Source: Rugalucina vietnamica | Taxonomy: Eukaryota > Mollusca > Bivalvia > Lucinida > Lucinidae | Assembly: GCA_964017185.1 (NCBI GenBank) | Contig: OZ024872.1 | Span: 41,918,188-41,982,187 of the forward strand | Length of the DNA: 64,000 nt | Reading direction: 5' to 3' | Shown here: positions 11,657 to 20,592 of the stretch, one piece after another | Layout of the letters: each line of letters starts with the position of its first letter | Numbering within the stretch: the stretch's first letter is position 1 | Position numbers and translations under genes: made by a program | The notes under the pieces: generated by a model | Told to the model about the DNA's origin: nothing | What the model saw: the letters and a program-made list of their open reading frames with translations, nothing else | Databases searched by the model: none

Positions 11657-11803
11657 CATCGAAAAGCAAAACTTACCGGCAGCGTTTTCTATAGCATCTT
11701 CGCCATTAAAATACCCATGTCCAAAACTTAACGAAATTAAAAAGCATATAAAAACCGAAGACATGGGTCCGAGAGCAGCCATCACGAATTGACTTTGTTT
11801 CAA
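1261..11803 (-). CDS. Gene A: secreted ADAM/ADAMTS-like pseudoprotease (3' end outside window)
   Basis: Eleven exons: 11677-11803, 10809-11014, 9463-9558, 9054-9153, 8258-8330, 7879-7957, 5839-5910, 4904-5046, 3835-3878, 2351-2462, 1261-1407 (about 400 residues). Layout: signal peptide, propeptide, RIRR site, reprolysin domain as far as the Met-turn region. Intron phases 1,0,0,1,2,0,0,2,1,2,2 equal those of gene C wherever both can be seen. The zinc helix reads QAIAFSMGITND, so no metal site is left. Cysteines that gene C keeps around the Met-turn (TACD, YSLCS) are absent. A Cys-rich exon, and any mucin exon, would lie beyond position 1. I could not find a convincing next exon in 1-1260. Confidence 0.83.
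1498..1630. mobile_element. M1 palindromic MITE, short copy 1
   Basis: Deleted copy of the main MITE of this window. Full M1 copies are about 237 bp with termini GAGCCGCC..TGGGAAAACC. They have an off-centre perfect palindrome reading AAAGGCGCAGATCAGCTTCGC and its complement. Here the palindromic half dominates. In gene A, below exon 10. Confidence 0.8.
1837..2094. mobile_element. M1 MITE copy 2
   Basis: Degenerate termini, with a duplicated CTGCACAGCCGATC segment that enlarges the palindrome. Abuts copy 3 almost end to end. Confidence 0.75.
2099..2336. mobile_element. M1 MITE copy 3
   Basis: Opposite orientation to copy 2, ends 14 bp from the gene A exon 10 donor region. Intact GCGAAGCTGATC palindrome. 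Confidence 0.8.
2351..2462 (-). CDS. Gene A exon 10: reprolysin domain with degenerate zinc-site helix
   Basis: Acceptor ttttttcag, donor GTAAGT; phase 1 to 2, 112 nt. It reads ISNVDSMCTSGTGGSVSLAE and ends YLKAVVQAIAFS. The Cys-Thr-Ser turn is shared with gene C. Gln replaces the first zinc His, at the same position as in C. Confidence 0.87.
2490..2700. mobile_element. M3 fold-back element copy 1
   Basis: Contains an inverted repeat (AATAGCCCCAGATGGGACGC and complement) next to a GAATGGATTTCCCATC leader. Shared with copies near 4640, 51445 and 54040. Intron of gene A. Confidence 0.65.
3050..3530. mobile_element. M2 inverted-repeat element copy 1, split by an M1 insertion
   Basis: Ends GGTCCCGAGGTTATAAAACT and its complement, then a CTCAGCTCAGCTGAG palindrome. 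An inner hairpin of CAACAATTGTTGGC type is interrupted at 3192 by an M1 copy. Confidence 0.78.
3192..3425. mobile_element. M1 MITE copy 4, nested in M2
   Basis: Flanked by AAAT on both sides. The uninterrupted M2 copy at 6311 shows the empty site ATAAATGTTAAA, so the 4-bp duplication and element limits (GAGCC...GGCTC) are defined here. Confidence 0.85.
3835..3878 (-). CDS. Gene A exon 9: 44-nt micro-exon
   Basis: Acceptor ctgtttcag, donor GTAAGT; phase 2 to 1. It reads YDIQSSIGVDPEII. Same position and phases as the 35-nt exon of gene C. Confidence 0.78.
4195..4480. mobile_element. M4 fold-back element (minus orientation)
   Basis: Contains TTAGAACCGCC...GGCGGTTCTAA inside ACATAGATTGTGGG inverted repeats, then a TATACCCC segment. 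The fullest relative is at 50565-50870. It lies in gene A between exons 8 and 9. Confidence 0.65.
4640..4888. mobile_element. M3 fold-back element copy 2
   Basis: Same leader and hairpin as copy 1, with a local duplication of the terminal GGGACGCCAGGC unit. It stops just short of the gene A exon 8 donor. Confidence 0.65.
4904..5046 (-). CDS. Gene A exon 8: reprolysin domain
   Basis: Acceptor aacattatag, donor GTAACT; phase 0 to 2, 143 nt. It starts GEADWLSNHVSGGALNGTAA and ends DITVYDHAVGLT. YDHAxxLT is one of the best conserved ADAM/ADAMTS signatures outside the active site. An M3 repeat ends about 15 bp from the donor. Confidence 0.88.
5839..5910 (-). CDS. Gene A exon 7: reprolysin domain
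   Basis: Acceptor tatttcatag, donor GTAAGA; 24 codons, phase 0 to 0. It reads VDLVFQSIGTTPVRVYLQQ, matching MFEYMETYSSLNIRLYLLN of gene C. Confidence 0.86.
5931..6166. mobile_element. M1 MITE copy 5
   Basis: Flanked by AAAT/AAAT. Sits about 20 bp upstream of gene A exon 7 on the coding strand, near its acceptor at 5911. Confidence 0.83.
6311..6556. mobile_element. M2 inverted-repeat element copy 2 (uninterrupted)
   Basis: About 245 bp, GGTCCCGA...TCGGGGCC ends. Serves as the empty-site reference for the M1 insertion at 3192. Confidence 0.75.
6784..7849. mobile_element. M2 element copy 3, split by a Tc1/mariner-like element
   Basis: M2 termini at 6785 and 7848. The middle is occupied by the TIR element at 6892-7725. 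Confidence 0.72.
6892..7725. mobile_element. Tc1/mariner-like non-autonomous element, 834 bp
   Basis: Near-perfect terminal inverted repeats of about 35 bp starting TACACTTAGGGGCACTTCTA, flanked by TA on both sides, as expected for Tc1/mariner insertion. No transposase signature recognised. The 108-residue frame at 7146-7472 has no family resemblance I can name. Confidence 0.75.
7879..7957 (-). CDS. Gene A exon 6: reprolysin domain
   Basis: Acceptor acattccag, donor GTAAGT; phase 2 to 0, 79 nt. It reads HKSRLGVSKKQTTQELIPFY then QALARD. A longer version with the acceptor near 7999 breaks phase with exon 5. Confidence 0.8.
8258..8330 (-). CDS. Gene A exon 5: first strand of reprolysin domain
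   Basis: Donor GTGAGT, phase 1 to 2, 73 nt. It reads ETATPGSDNIIELLIWGAGD then FWS. The acceptor is a NAGNAG site (gcagcag), so a 70-nt version differing by one residue may coexist. Confidence 0.84.
9054..9153 (-). CDS. Gene A exon 4: propeptide end with RIRR furin-type site
   Basis: Acceptor gattattgcag, phase 0 to 1, 100 nt with donor GTATTT. It reads YGAMNRNGEKFYIAPDEG then RKHRIRRSTGSDLIS. An upstream donor (ACTG|GTTCAG) keeps the same phase and is possible. RIRR sits just before the catalytic-like domain, as RRKR does in gene C. Confidence 0.75.
9463..9558 (-). CDS. Gene A exon 3: propeptide
   Basis: Acceptor aaatttcag, donor GTAAGT; 32 codons, phase 0 to 0. DFSFYHNGEETDSPFRAHFV continues LHKPETDNPATF. 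Confidence 0.86.
9957..10193. mobile_element. M1 MITE copy 6
   Basis: TGAGCCTGTGCGTGAG terminus variant. AAAT/AAAT flanks. In gene A intron 2 with copy 7 about 100 bp away in inverted orientation. Confidence 0.83.
10295..10531. mobile_element. M1 MITE copy 7
   Basis: Inverted relative to copy 6, so the pair could form a large intronic hairpin. Complete palindrome. Confidence 0.83.
10535..10705. mobile_element. M4 element, partial
   Basis: Follows the MITE directly. CAGGAAAACATTTCC leader, AAAACATAGATTGTGGGTAC and a deleted hairpin. Confidence 0.5.
10809..11014 (-). CDS. Gene A exon 2: propeptide, first part
   Basis: Phase 1 to 0, 206 nt. It reads VWVDQSSGNGQSVSDEKF and ends LPDDLMTDENEQ. 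The donor is the non-ideal CAG|GTTATG, chosen because the gene C counterpart ends PSDVFTEENRH at the same point and phase. The acceptor lacks a strong pyrimidine tract. Confidence 0.75.
11240..11525. mobile_element. M4 element in gene A intron 1
   Basis: Degenerate but full-length: TATACATGTCCATGAAACG leader, TTAGAATCGCC...GCGGTTCTAA hairpin, then TTTTCGTAATGCC tail. Confidence 0.55.
11677..11803 (-). CDS. Gene A exon 1: start codon and signal peptide
   Basis: Donor GTAAGT; 127 nt, phase 1 out. The first Met (MKQSQFV) is used here. Met8 (MAALGPMSSVFICFLISLSF) gives a shorter, more typical leader and is an equally good start. The leader is followed by GHGYFNGEDAIENAA. An (AAT)n tract starts about 20 bp into the intron. 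Confidence 0.82.
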
Positions 11804-12289
11804 GAGCTTCGAGCTCGGTGGTCAAAAAGTTACTATTTAGTTTAATTTAGAAACGTCATTTCATGCGTCTGAATACACCTCTAAATAATTGTACGTAATA
11901 ATTAATTTTTTGATTGTGTGGTATGATAATATTAATTTTTGACCATAGGGGGCTAGTGTTGTACCTATTCGACCAGTTGTTAGCCCCAAGGTCTCCTGAT
12001 GTGGTTATTATAAGAACCGTTAATTGCAATTGAAACTAACTTGAAATTAAAGATCTAATTTTGATAACATATTAAACGAGCAAAGTCATTGGCTTACGCT
12101 TCATCCAACCAACGATTTTCCTATCGTTTCTGGCGAAAATGCGTTTGGTGGCTGGGATGGTTCCAGTTGATTAACCTGTTTATCTGTGCACTCTTCTTTA
12201 ATATGTATGTAGTTTCGCTTTGCGCTCTGTGGATACCGCGAAGACTTTGTACCAAATACTATATGGCAATGAAGAATGTTATGGCTTTA

Positions 12290-13247
12290 TACGGGGGTCA
12301 TTCAAGAATTAATGACAATGATTCCATAAAACTTTATTCTTAACACCTGTGTCCTTTTCATCAACTATCAACCAAATTTGAAGATGTATGGTATTCAATT
12401 GTTCCTCGTAAAGTTCGCTGCGATGCCGGTTCTGTGGTTGCTAAGCAACCAAAGAATACAAGGTAAAAGAGCTTGGACACGACATACTGTTGTTTATAAA
12501 AGCTAGTACTTGCCTGGGTGGAAGACCAGTATCTTGAATCTGTTAACAACATTTCATGAGGATTGTATATGTGGTTGTTGTAAGCATGACTGTCAATGGT
12601 ATTGATCACAGTGACACTGTACACAGAGTTTCAAAAAGAATCAGCACCGTCTCCAGTTCAAATTTAACTGTATCAAATCTAGCCAGTCTTTTTAAAATCT
12701 AATACTTGTACCATAACAGTCTCAGATTTTTTGAATTTTTGTTTTTGTTAAGAAGCCATGGAAATACCTTTAAGAATAAACACATCATTAGCTGTTTGAT
12801 TTTATTTGTTTGTTTCATTATTTGGTTTAAAACACACTGTTAGGCTCAGAATGGGTTTATTTTGTCCTGTTCTGCTGTTGCTTAGCAACCACGCATGCTT
12901 CAAATCAGGAAATTGACATGAATGCTATGGTTGCTGCTGTTGGCCTCTGGTGCTATCATTTATCATCAAAAATCACTGATTAGACTGTCCAAGCAACAAT
13001 CCTACACGTTTTACTTACCCTACCCCCATACAAAAATGAGTAAAAATTGACTTTTTCGCGTCCATGGACGCTTCAGGGGCCATATTCAAATTAGTATAGC
13101 GTCAAATCTAGACTTGATAAAAGCACACAATTTTCAGCACGAATGCATAATATGTGTGTCCATATGTAACATATCAAATAAAGCCGAGTTTAATTTTACT
13201 TTCCGAGATATGGATCCATTGTCATTAATTCTTGAATGACCCCCGTA
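12290..13247. mobile_element. TIR element, about 958 bp
   Basis: Termini TACGGGGGTCATTCAAGAAT and onwards match for about 35 bp with one mismatch in inverted orientation. Internal perfect palindromes GGTTGCTAAGCAACC (12436) and TTGCTTAGCAACC (12887). No coding capacity and no clear target duplication. Confidence 0.7.
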
Positions 13248-13527
13248 CAAGATGGACGAGACATTTTTTTTTCAGAGTTAACATGAGACTGTCCCGTCTT
13301 CATTTTAGAAAGCAATGTAATGATAAGATCAGCATTAGCCGCTACATAATTAAATCTTATTTAAGCCTATGCACACACTTATTAAGTAATGCCAGGTCTC
13401 TATGTTTACTCCTCTCCACGAGGAAGTTCATGTAACGGAATGGCACTAACTTCATAACTTCACTTTAAGCATGACCGGGTTATATTGGTTTAAACATTTT
13501 TTTTTATATAAATGCACACTATTATAT

Positions 13528-14187
13528 ACAGGGTGTCCCAGAAAACACGATACATCTTAAAACTCTAATAAAAAGATCAATTCCCTTATTTTGGTACTGT
13601 GAATGTCAGATTTTCTTTTTATTTTATAGCATTGTCAGGTTTGCTCTTTCTCAATGGTGTGTTTCCAGAGGCATCAAAGAATTTGACCAACTGAAATATA
13701 CTGAAAATCACGGATGTTTTAGTCCCCTGCCTCAGTTGTTAAAGCAAAGTTCTGAGTATTTACTGCATTAAACAAAACAACACCATTTCTGAGTATTTAC
13801 TGCATTAAACAAATCAACACCATCTTTCAAAGACATTGCATGTTTTTGTTTCGTTGCACTCGCACCTAAATGTTTATGACAGGTCAAACAATACACTCGG
13901 TATCAGCAGTCACAATAGTGAAAAGTGGGTGGGGTAACACAATTTGGTACTCTTGTTGATAATGAATGGTTCAATTCGTCACAAGATATCGATGATCTTT
14001 ATGGTATACAATTACTCAAGTATAATTAAACAGCATTGAAATGGCAACATGATGGTTACTAAAAGGTAACAGTATACGGCAAGTTTTCAAAAATTTACAT
14101 TGATCAGCAAAACAATTTGCAGTGTATCTATTTCGCGTGAATTCTATTTCAATTTCAAAATATATCATGTTTTCGGGGACACCAGGT
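13528..14187. mobile_element. Possible TIR element with GGTGTCCCxGAAAAC ends
   Basis: Left end CAGGGTGTCCCAGAAAACAC, right end is a looser complement (GTTTTCGGGGACACC). A tandem duplication of a 39-bp TACTGCATTAAACAAA unit lies at 13745-13822. Confidence 0.4.
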
Positions 14188-14326
14188 ACATACAATACAT
14201 AGTAGGATTCAGAAAGAAGTCATACGGCTTATGCGAATGTTTTTTTCCTTACAAATTACAAACAGCCAGTGACATAAAATTAGCTATGATTATAACATGA
14301 TAGATATACATGTAAACACATAACAT

Positions 14327-14327
<1 letters not shown>

Positions 14328-14387
<60 letters not shown>
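14328..14387. repeat. (GA)n microsatellite
   Basis: Uninterrupted GA dinucleotides for about 58 bp. Confidence 0.95.
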
Positions 14388-14390
<3 letters not shown>

Positions 14391-15536
14391 AAGACTTAAA
14401 CGTCCGCTGTCAGAAATGTACGTCTGCATGTAGCAATAAATATCGCCACAAATTTCGCTGCGAAAAGACGAAATGGCACTAAAAAGCCACACACCAAATA
14501 CCAAATAGCAAACAATTCAAAACAGGCCTACACTATCTTGATACTTCATTTATCATTTTCTCGCGTATTTATCTATATCTTGACATCAAAATATTAATTT
14601 CTGGCGGTTTCAACTGAACCACATTGACCACGCATGTCGTTTTTTTACACCGTTGTTAAATGTCTGTGTGACAATAAATATGAAATCTTAAAGTTTATGT
14701 TCCGATATAGTTGTACGGACAAATGTTTTTGCGTCTGATTTATCCGGCACAATTTGAGTTTTACAAACTTGTCGACGTATATGTGCCGTGACGTGACGCC
14801 ATATCTGTCATCGTTGACGCTAAATTACTTCAGTTACGTAGACCATGACCATTCAGACAAGCTAGCATCAGTGCCACACAATCAGCGCAACCGGCAAAAC
14901 ATCTTTTAATGCGATAGCGATATCTTCCAAGGGGCGAATTTTAGTCTTGCTCAATATTGTTTGCATTTTCGGATTTATCGGGTATTGCTATATCAAATAC
15001 TGTTGCTCTCGCATTACTCATAAGTTTGATACGAAATTCACAACACAGTTTGAAACATATCAATATTTATGTTTGTCAAATTTCATTGAAATGACTACAA
15101 ATATGTAAAACATTTTGATATCATTTTTTTGCGTTTTTTAAAGCTCATCAGTGTATAAAGGTAGACGTCACTGATACAAATACGAGCACAAGACGCATTT
15201 GAGAACCACAACCGAAGAAGCCACTTGGAACGAGCAGCAATTTCATATAATAATTTCTCCCACGTGTATCTCACGTCTCTGAGGTTTCAGGACAAAATAT
15301 TTCACTAACGTAGACAGTATGGCTTGGGAAGCATTGGTATGAACTAATCGCTTTAGCAAACAAAGTCGCAGGTCAGCGGCAAGGAACTTGTTTACACCCC
15401 TCTTACATTTTATCGACGCCCTATATTCTAAAAAAAATGAGCTGTTTTATTACTCACCAGATTGTTACACACCAGTTTATTCAAATAAAGGCAATTACAA
15501 AATTAATGTATTATTTTGTTTATACAGAATATTGAT

Positions 15537-15773
15537 TGAGCCGCCGCATGGGAAAACCAACAATCTGCATAGGCGAAAACAAAGGCGCAGATCAGCTTCG
15601 CAGTAACTGCGAAGCTGAACAGCACCTTTGTTTTCGCTACACGTATAGTACAATTCCTCTACTTTCTAAATCCAAAATTTCCAGCTTCTAGCCTGCTTCT
15701 GTGACTGTACAGCCCGATTTGATTCGGACCTGATGGGAAACCCAAATTATTGGTTTTCTGATGCACAAGCTCA
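15537..15773. mobile_element. M1 MITE copy 8
   Basis: GAGCCGCCGCATGGGAAAAC terminus. Palindrome nearly perfect. Intergenic. Confidence 0.82.
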
Positions 15774-15835
15774 ATTCATTTTATTCACAAAGGGTAGGTT
15801 ACCATCGAGTGTGCCAGTTCTTGATGCAGATGTCC

Positions 15836-17345
15836 TGAGATGTTTTGGTCTTTACCATTGGATTGAGTCGGTCGGGCATCAGGCTCTATGATGGACCCGA
15901 CTTAAAGTTATTCATTTTAGTTGGTTAGGGCCGGAGATGTTTTGGTCTTTACCATTAGATAGAGTCGGTCGGGCATCATGCTCTTTGATGGCCCCGACTT
16001 AAAGCTATTCATTTTACTTGGTTAGGACCGGAGATGTTTTGGTCTTTACCATTAGATAGAGTCGGTCGGGCATCAGACTCTATGATAGCCCCGACTTAAA
16101 GCTATTCATTTTAGTTCGTTGGGACCGGAGCTTCTTTTCTGTTGTTTGGCACACTGGGGTTCAACTGGTGTTTTTCCTTTGCTCCAGATTTTCAGCGATG
16201 TAGTTTGGCTTTCCAGGGATCTCCAATCAACAGGGCCCAGTTGTTCAAAACTTCGTTAGCTTAACGCTGTTGTTAAGCCCTCTATTTGTTAACTATATAT
16301 CGGCTTCAAAAGCAAATGCACTGTTATTTTTTTTGTTGCACTGCAAAGGATTCTTACATTTTTTAACACAAAATAACAGTGTATTTGTAATATGGCCATT
16401 TGAAATTTTAACGAATCGTTAACTAACGACATCGTTAATTTTGAACAACTGGCCCCAGGCAGCTTCTTGATAGAGATTCCATGGATTCACTAAACCATGA
16501 CAATTAAGCTGATGTTATCGAGGCTTTTAATTCGACTTCCAGGTATCTCGATGACATTTTGAACATTGACAATCCTTATTTTGGAAGCATATCCAATCAA
16601 ATTTATCCACTAGCCTGAACTACAATTGAATAAAGACCGAAGCGCCCTTTTTAGATTTGCATCTTTCTATTGCAATTGGATTTGTTACTTCTAAAATTTA
16701 TGATAAACGCGATGACTCTGATTTTGATATAGTAAATTTTCCGTTTTTGGATGGTGACGTTCCTCGCCGTGCTTCTTATGGTGTATACATTTCACAACTT
16801 ATTAGGTTCGCTAGAGTCTGCAATTATGTAGCGGACTTCAACGCGCGAATTAAATGTTTAACAGCAGGGTTATCGGTATCATAAACTTAAACAAAACTCA
16901 AAATTTTATCGTAGACACAATGAATTGATTTCTTTTTTTGACGCGTCAACGTGAGGGCCGTTCGGAACCAGAACTTTATGGTTCTTGGTTTATAAATTTA
17001 TGAAACTTATAGGAAGGAATGTTGTTGTTTTTTCTTTTCAGTTATACGTTACAAACGTATAGGACATAACTTAAATGTTATGCGACAGTCTGCATGCTTA
17101 GTTTTAACCCATTTATGGTTGATAACTATGCTGCCTTCTTACACGCCCGTGGGTCGGACGCTAGACTCTATCATGGCTCCGACTTAAAGCTAATCATTTT
17201 AGTTGGTTGGTGCCGGAGCTTCTTGTCTGTTGTTTGGCCCACCGGGGCTCAACTGTTTTTTTTTTCTCTCTCTCTCTTTTGCACCGCATTTTCAGTAAGT
17301 TATTGGGCGCCCAGGGATCTCCATCTTCGAGCAGCTTACTAAATC
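15836..17345 (+). pseudogene. Penelope-like retroelement remnant
   Basis: The centre (16522-17090) reads as broken reverse transcriptase on the plus strand. TSRYLDDILNIDNPYF carries a YxDD catalytic motif. After frameshifts come APFLDLHLSI, SKIYDKRDDSDFDIVNFPFL, VPRRASYGVYISQLIRFAR and HNLNVMRQSAC. At least three frameshifts or stops are present. Flanking copies of a CCCGACTTAAAGCTATTCAT unit, tandem at 15836-16130 and single at 17160-17220, resemble the pseudo-LTRs of Penelope-like elements. Assignment to that class is from memory of similar proteins. It could be another RT clade. Confidence 0.65.
16233..16456. mobile_element. GGCCCAGTTGTTCAAAA fold-back MITE
   Basis: Inverted ends GGGCCCAGTTGTTCAAAA and TTTTGAACAACTGGCCCC, about 224 bp, nested in the retroelement remnant. 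Interior pairs around AACAGTG...CACTGTT. Confidence 0.7.
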
Positions 17346-17390
17346 TGTAAGTCCTGGTTTTGACGGAGCATCCAAGGGTATACGGTAAGC

Positions 17391-17432
17391 TCATCTATTT
17401 ATGAGCCGAAGGCTCAAGTGAGCTAATAATTA
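17391..17432. mobile_element. Solo Helitron-like 3' end
   Basis: AGCTCATC...GAGCCGAAGGCTCAAGTGAG ends in CTAA. Same hairpin plus CTRR arrangement as the ends near 30900 and 34690. Confidence 0.4.
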
Positions 17433-17560
17433 CTTACTAGTTATCCCTGGGGATTCCGGGTTCCTCCACTACCGCAGACCAAAATAATTCCATGTATATG
17501 CAAAAGCAGATTATTATAAAAATTTATTTGCGATCTCGTATTTGTATTGCGCCATTTATA

Positions 17561-17797
17561 TGAGCCGCCGCATGGGAAAACAAACAATCTGCATAGGCGA
17601 TAACAAAGGCACAGATCAACATCGCAGTAACTGCGAAGCTGATCAGAACCTTTGTTTTCGCTACACGGATAGTACAATTCTTCCACTTATTAAATCCAAA
17701 GTTTCCAGCCTCTAACCCTCTTCTGTGATTGTACAGCCCGTTTTTTGGTGAGATCTGGTCGGAACCCAAATTGTTGGTTTTCTCACGCACAGGCTCA
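17561..17797. mobile_element. M1 MITE copy 9
   Basis: ATAT/ATAT flanks. One mismatch in the palindrome (CAACATCGC). Intergenic. Confidence 0.83.
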
Positions 17798-18439
17798 TAT
17801 CGATTTAGGTTGCCATCTGGTGGCTGATGTCCTGGCTTATTTTGGTCTCTACCAGTATATGACAACTAGATTTAAAATTCCATTGCATTCAACATGTCAA
17901 ACTTTACACATATGCCAATTTTTAACAGCGAATATATATGATGTGAATAAGTAATATGCAGGCATGTGCATGAAAGCGTTAGCCATATAAGTCTAGCTAC
18001 TGTCAATACACAATCTTTCATAAACCACCTTTTTCTGAAATATCTCAAGAAAAATATGACGCTCTCTTCCTATTGCATTCCAAAAGTCCTAGATCTAGTA
18101 GGACATTATCTTGAATAGGTCTTTTGCGTGAACAATTGAGGTAATCCTGACGCCTCAAAGAACAAAGAATCGCTAGTAAATCTGTGGGATTTTTTTTTTT
18201 TTTTTTTTGGGGGGGGGGGGGGGGCGGGGCGCTCAGTTATGTATATACTACAATTTCATTTTTGGCCTGGTGCATATCAAAAAAAAAAAAAATGGCCAAT
18301 TTTGATTTTTCTTCCGGAAAAACGTCGCTTGATCTTATTTTCACAATGGGAAATAGCCCTATTCAAGATAATGTATTGACATAAAAAAATTTATATGCTT
18401 GTGATTCAATTTTCAAAATGTTTTCGGGATTTTACAAAC

Positions 18440-19526
18440 TTTTGAAATGGAAATTTACTTGAGGTGTTTCAGAAGAGTGGCATTTGGAAATAGACAGTTT
18501 CTAAAAGATGGTGTGAGAACAGTTTATCATATACATGTCCGTCCAACTTCTTATTTTTCCTTTACGTGTTTTACATGTATAGCAAGATGCTATTGAAAAG
18601 TTCAAGTGATTTCCTTCTCATTTATCTAATACTTTTGTTGATAAGATAATTAACAAATCCATGTGTTTGAGTGAGCTTTCAGGAAGCAGCCTTCAGTGAC
18701 CATTCTATGCCTGTCATTGCCACATATCTAGGTTTGTGCTGAGGACAAACTGATACGCGTTCACAAACTGCGTACAATTCAAATATGAAACGCTGGTAGA
18801 CGGCAGAGCGTTTTGAGGATAAAACACGAAATTAAGAATAATATTTTTTATTAGGATTCTGGATGACATTATGGCTAACACTGTTACATAATTTTCTCGA
18901 GGCGTTTCAGGAGAGTGACGTTTTTAATTAAATAGGCAGTTTTTAAAAGATTATATGCGAGCAGTTTATGCTATACAACATTTTTTTGGTTACTTTAGAT
19001 TTTTTCCTTTTTATGTTAGTTTCATCAGATGAAAGCCTAGGTTGCCATCGAGTGCTCCAGTTCTTGATGCCAATGCTTTGGCATATTTTTGTCTCCACCA
19101 TTGAATGCCAAATAGATTTACAATTGCTATGCGCTAATTTTGGTGTTAATTTACATACTGATATAGCTGTTTCTTAACAAATGTACAAGAGGTGTTCAAG
19201 TAATCTACGAGAAGATGAAACAGTGCGTTGGGCTTTACATATAGCAACAAGCTATGGAACAGTTTTCAAACTTTTTTCTCTTTTCATTTATCTAATACTT
19301 TACCTGATAAGATAGTAAACAAACCTATGTGTTTGATTGCGCTTTCATGAAGCAGTTTACCAGCATGCAGTGTCCATTCTACATGTGTGTCCGTCAATGT
19401 CACATCATTAAGGTATATGCTGAGGACAAACTGGTACACTTTCATAAACTGCTTACAATTCAAATCTATGAAACACTGGTTGATGGCAGAAAGTTTTGAT
19501 AAAAAAAACTGGAAATGAATGATCAT
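18440..19526. repeat. Diverged tandem duplication
   Basis: Blocks at about 18440-18830 and 18895-19500 share TTTCAGxAGAGTG, CATTTATCTAATACTTT, GCTGAGGACAAACTG and AATTCAAAT in the same order. On the minus strand the second block has an open frame containing YQFVLSIYLNDVTLTDTHVE; the first is interrupted. Not recognised. Could be an old repeat or decayed exons. Confidence 0.5.
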
Positions 19527-20315
19527 GAATTATCATTAGGGACGGGATACCACTATGTTTAACAATTTTACATGTAAGTCTTAATCTGACAGTTTAACAG
19601 ACGAGGTATTAAAGCGAATATGGCTTTCTTTAGTTTTATATGATTTGAATAGATACAATCCGCAATGGAGTTCAACTATGTACCTTTCTTTGTGGTTTTA
19701 TTGCTATTGCTACTTCCTTAAATGCGAACTAATTCAAGACCAGTTTAGCACTAAATTTTGTAATTGATGTTAAACTCAGTTTCATAAACCATGTAAACAA
19801 ACATGCCGTACAAAATGGAACTTTTGTCCCGTGTTCCATTAACTCTGTAGGTATAATGCCACTTTGTAAAGAAGTCGTGTCAAAGGTCATTTTGATACCG
19901 TGTTTCATTACTACGTAAACAGTTAAAACGGGACAATGCTGATCACAGTGAGGCGACAATAAACAATGTGGCCACTGTTAAAATGGGCACTGCAGATCAC
20001 GTGAAGACGACAATAAACATGTGTGCTCCGTATGCTTTCTTATGTCATGCATTTGCTGTTTCTGTTAATCGTAAAATGTCTCACACAAAATACTCTCACA
20101 TGCATAAATAAAACAACTGAAGGCTAATAACGATAATCAGTTTTATTTCCCATCAATTATCGTTATTGCAAAACTAACACAATGCTGAAACTTTTACTAA
20201 GAAACAAGTTTTAATATGGTGCACATCAGGAAAAATAATTTAATGCGAACAAGATGCTGCATAATTATTAATCAACCTCCTAGATGCATCTTTGCAGAAT
20301 GATCGTTGTTCGCTG

Positions 20316-20321
20316 TTTATT
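20316..20321 (-). promoter_or_regulatory. Candidate poly(A) signal of gene B
   Basis: AATAAA on the minus strand about 90 bp downstream of the gene B stop codon, a typical distance. Confidence 0.5.
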
Positions 20322-20408
20322 GTTCAGATGGTAGTCTGTAGTCGCTCTTTTTGAGTAGCTTTAATAGTTGACCCCAGTCGAAATATAAACCGGTGTGCAC
20401 GTAATCTG

Positions 20409-20592
20409 CTAAAATATGTATGACGGTGGTGGTGGCATATCGTCCATCCTGTCTTTAAAGACCACCTGCCATTCCATCCCATCGTTGTAGATTACTGCTT
20501 TCTCTCGATGCAGATCAAAATCATCGTAAATTGGGATTAATTTAGTGCTTGGTCCGTTCTTATAGTTGGTTCTGCAGCCGTCAGGTACCCAC
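20409..20592 (-). CDS. Gene B exon 4: Cys-rich terminal module, second half, stop codon
   Basis: Acceptor ttttttcacag, phase 2, TAG stop at 20411-20409. It reads WVPDGCRTNYKNGPSTKLIP, then DGMEWQVVFKDRMDD. The order of the aromatic and acidic positions follows FIPDGCDV...NTWNVKFKEC of gene C. Confidence 0.88.

Larger units (their letters stand above)
11804..20408. other. Intergenic region between gene B and gene A
   Basis: No supported gene. It holds the TIR element at 12290, a possible element at 13528, a (GA)n tract, the Penelope-like remnant at 15836-17345, two M1 copies, a Helitron-like end at 17391 and a duplicated block at 18440-19526. The gene A promoter must lie just above 11803. I see no convincing TATA box. 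Confidence 0.6.

Noticed and set aside
12089..12343. 84-residue frame with Trp-rich and hydrophobic stretches as a small membrane protein
   Set aside because: Its end lies in the TIR element at 12290, it has no splice or homology support, and it looks like a chance frame.
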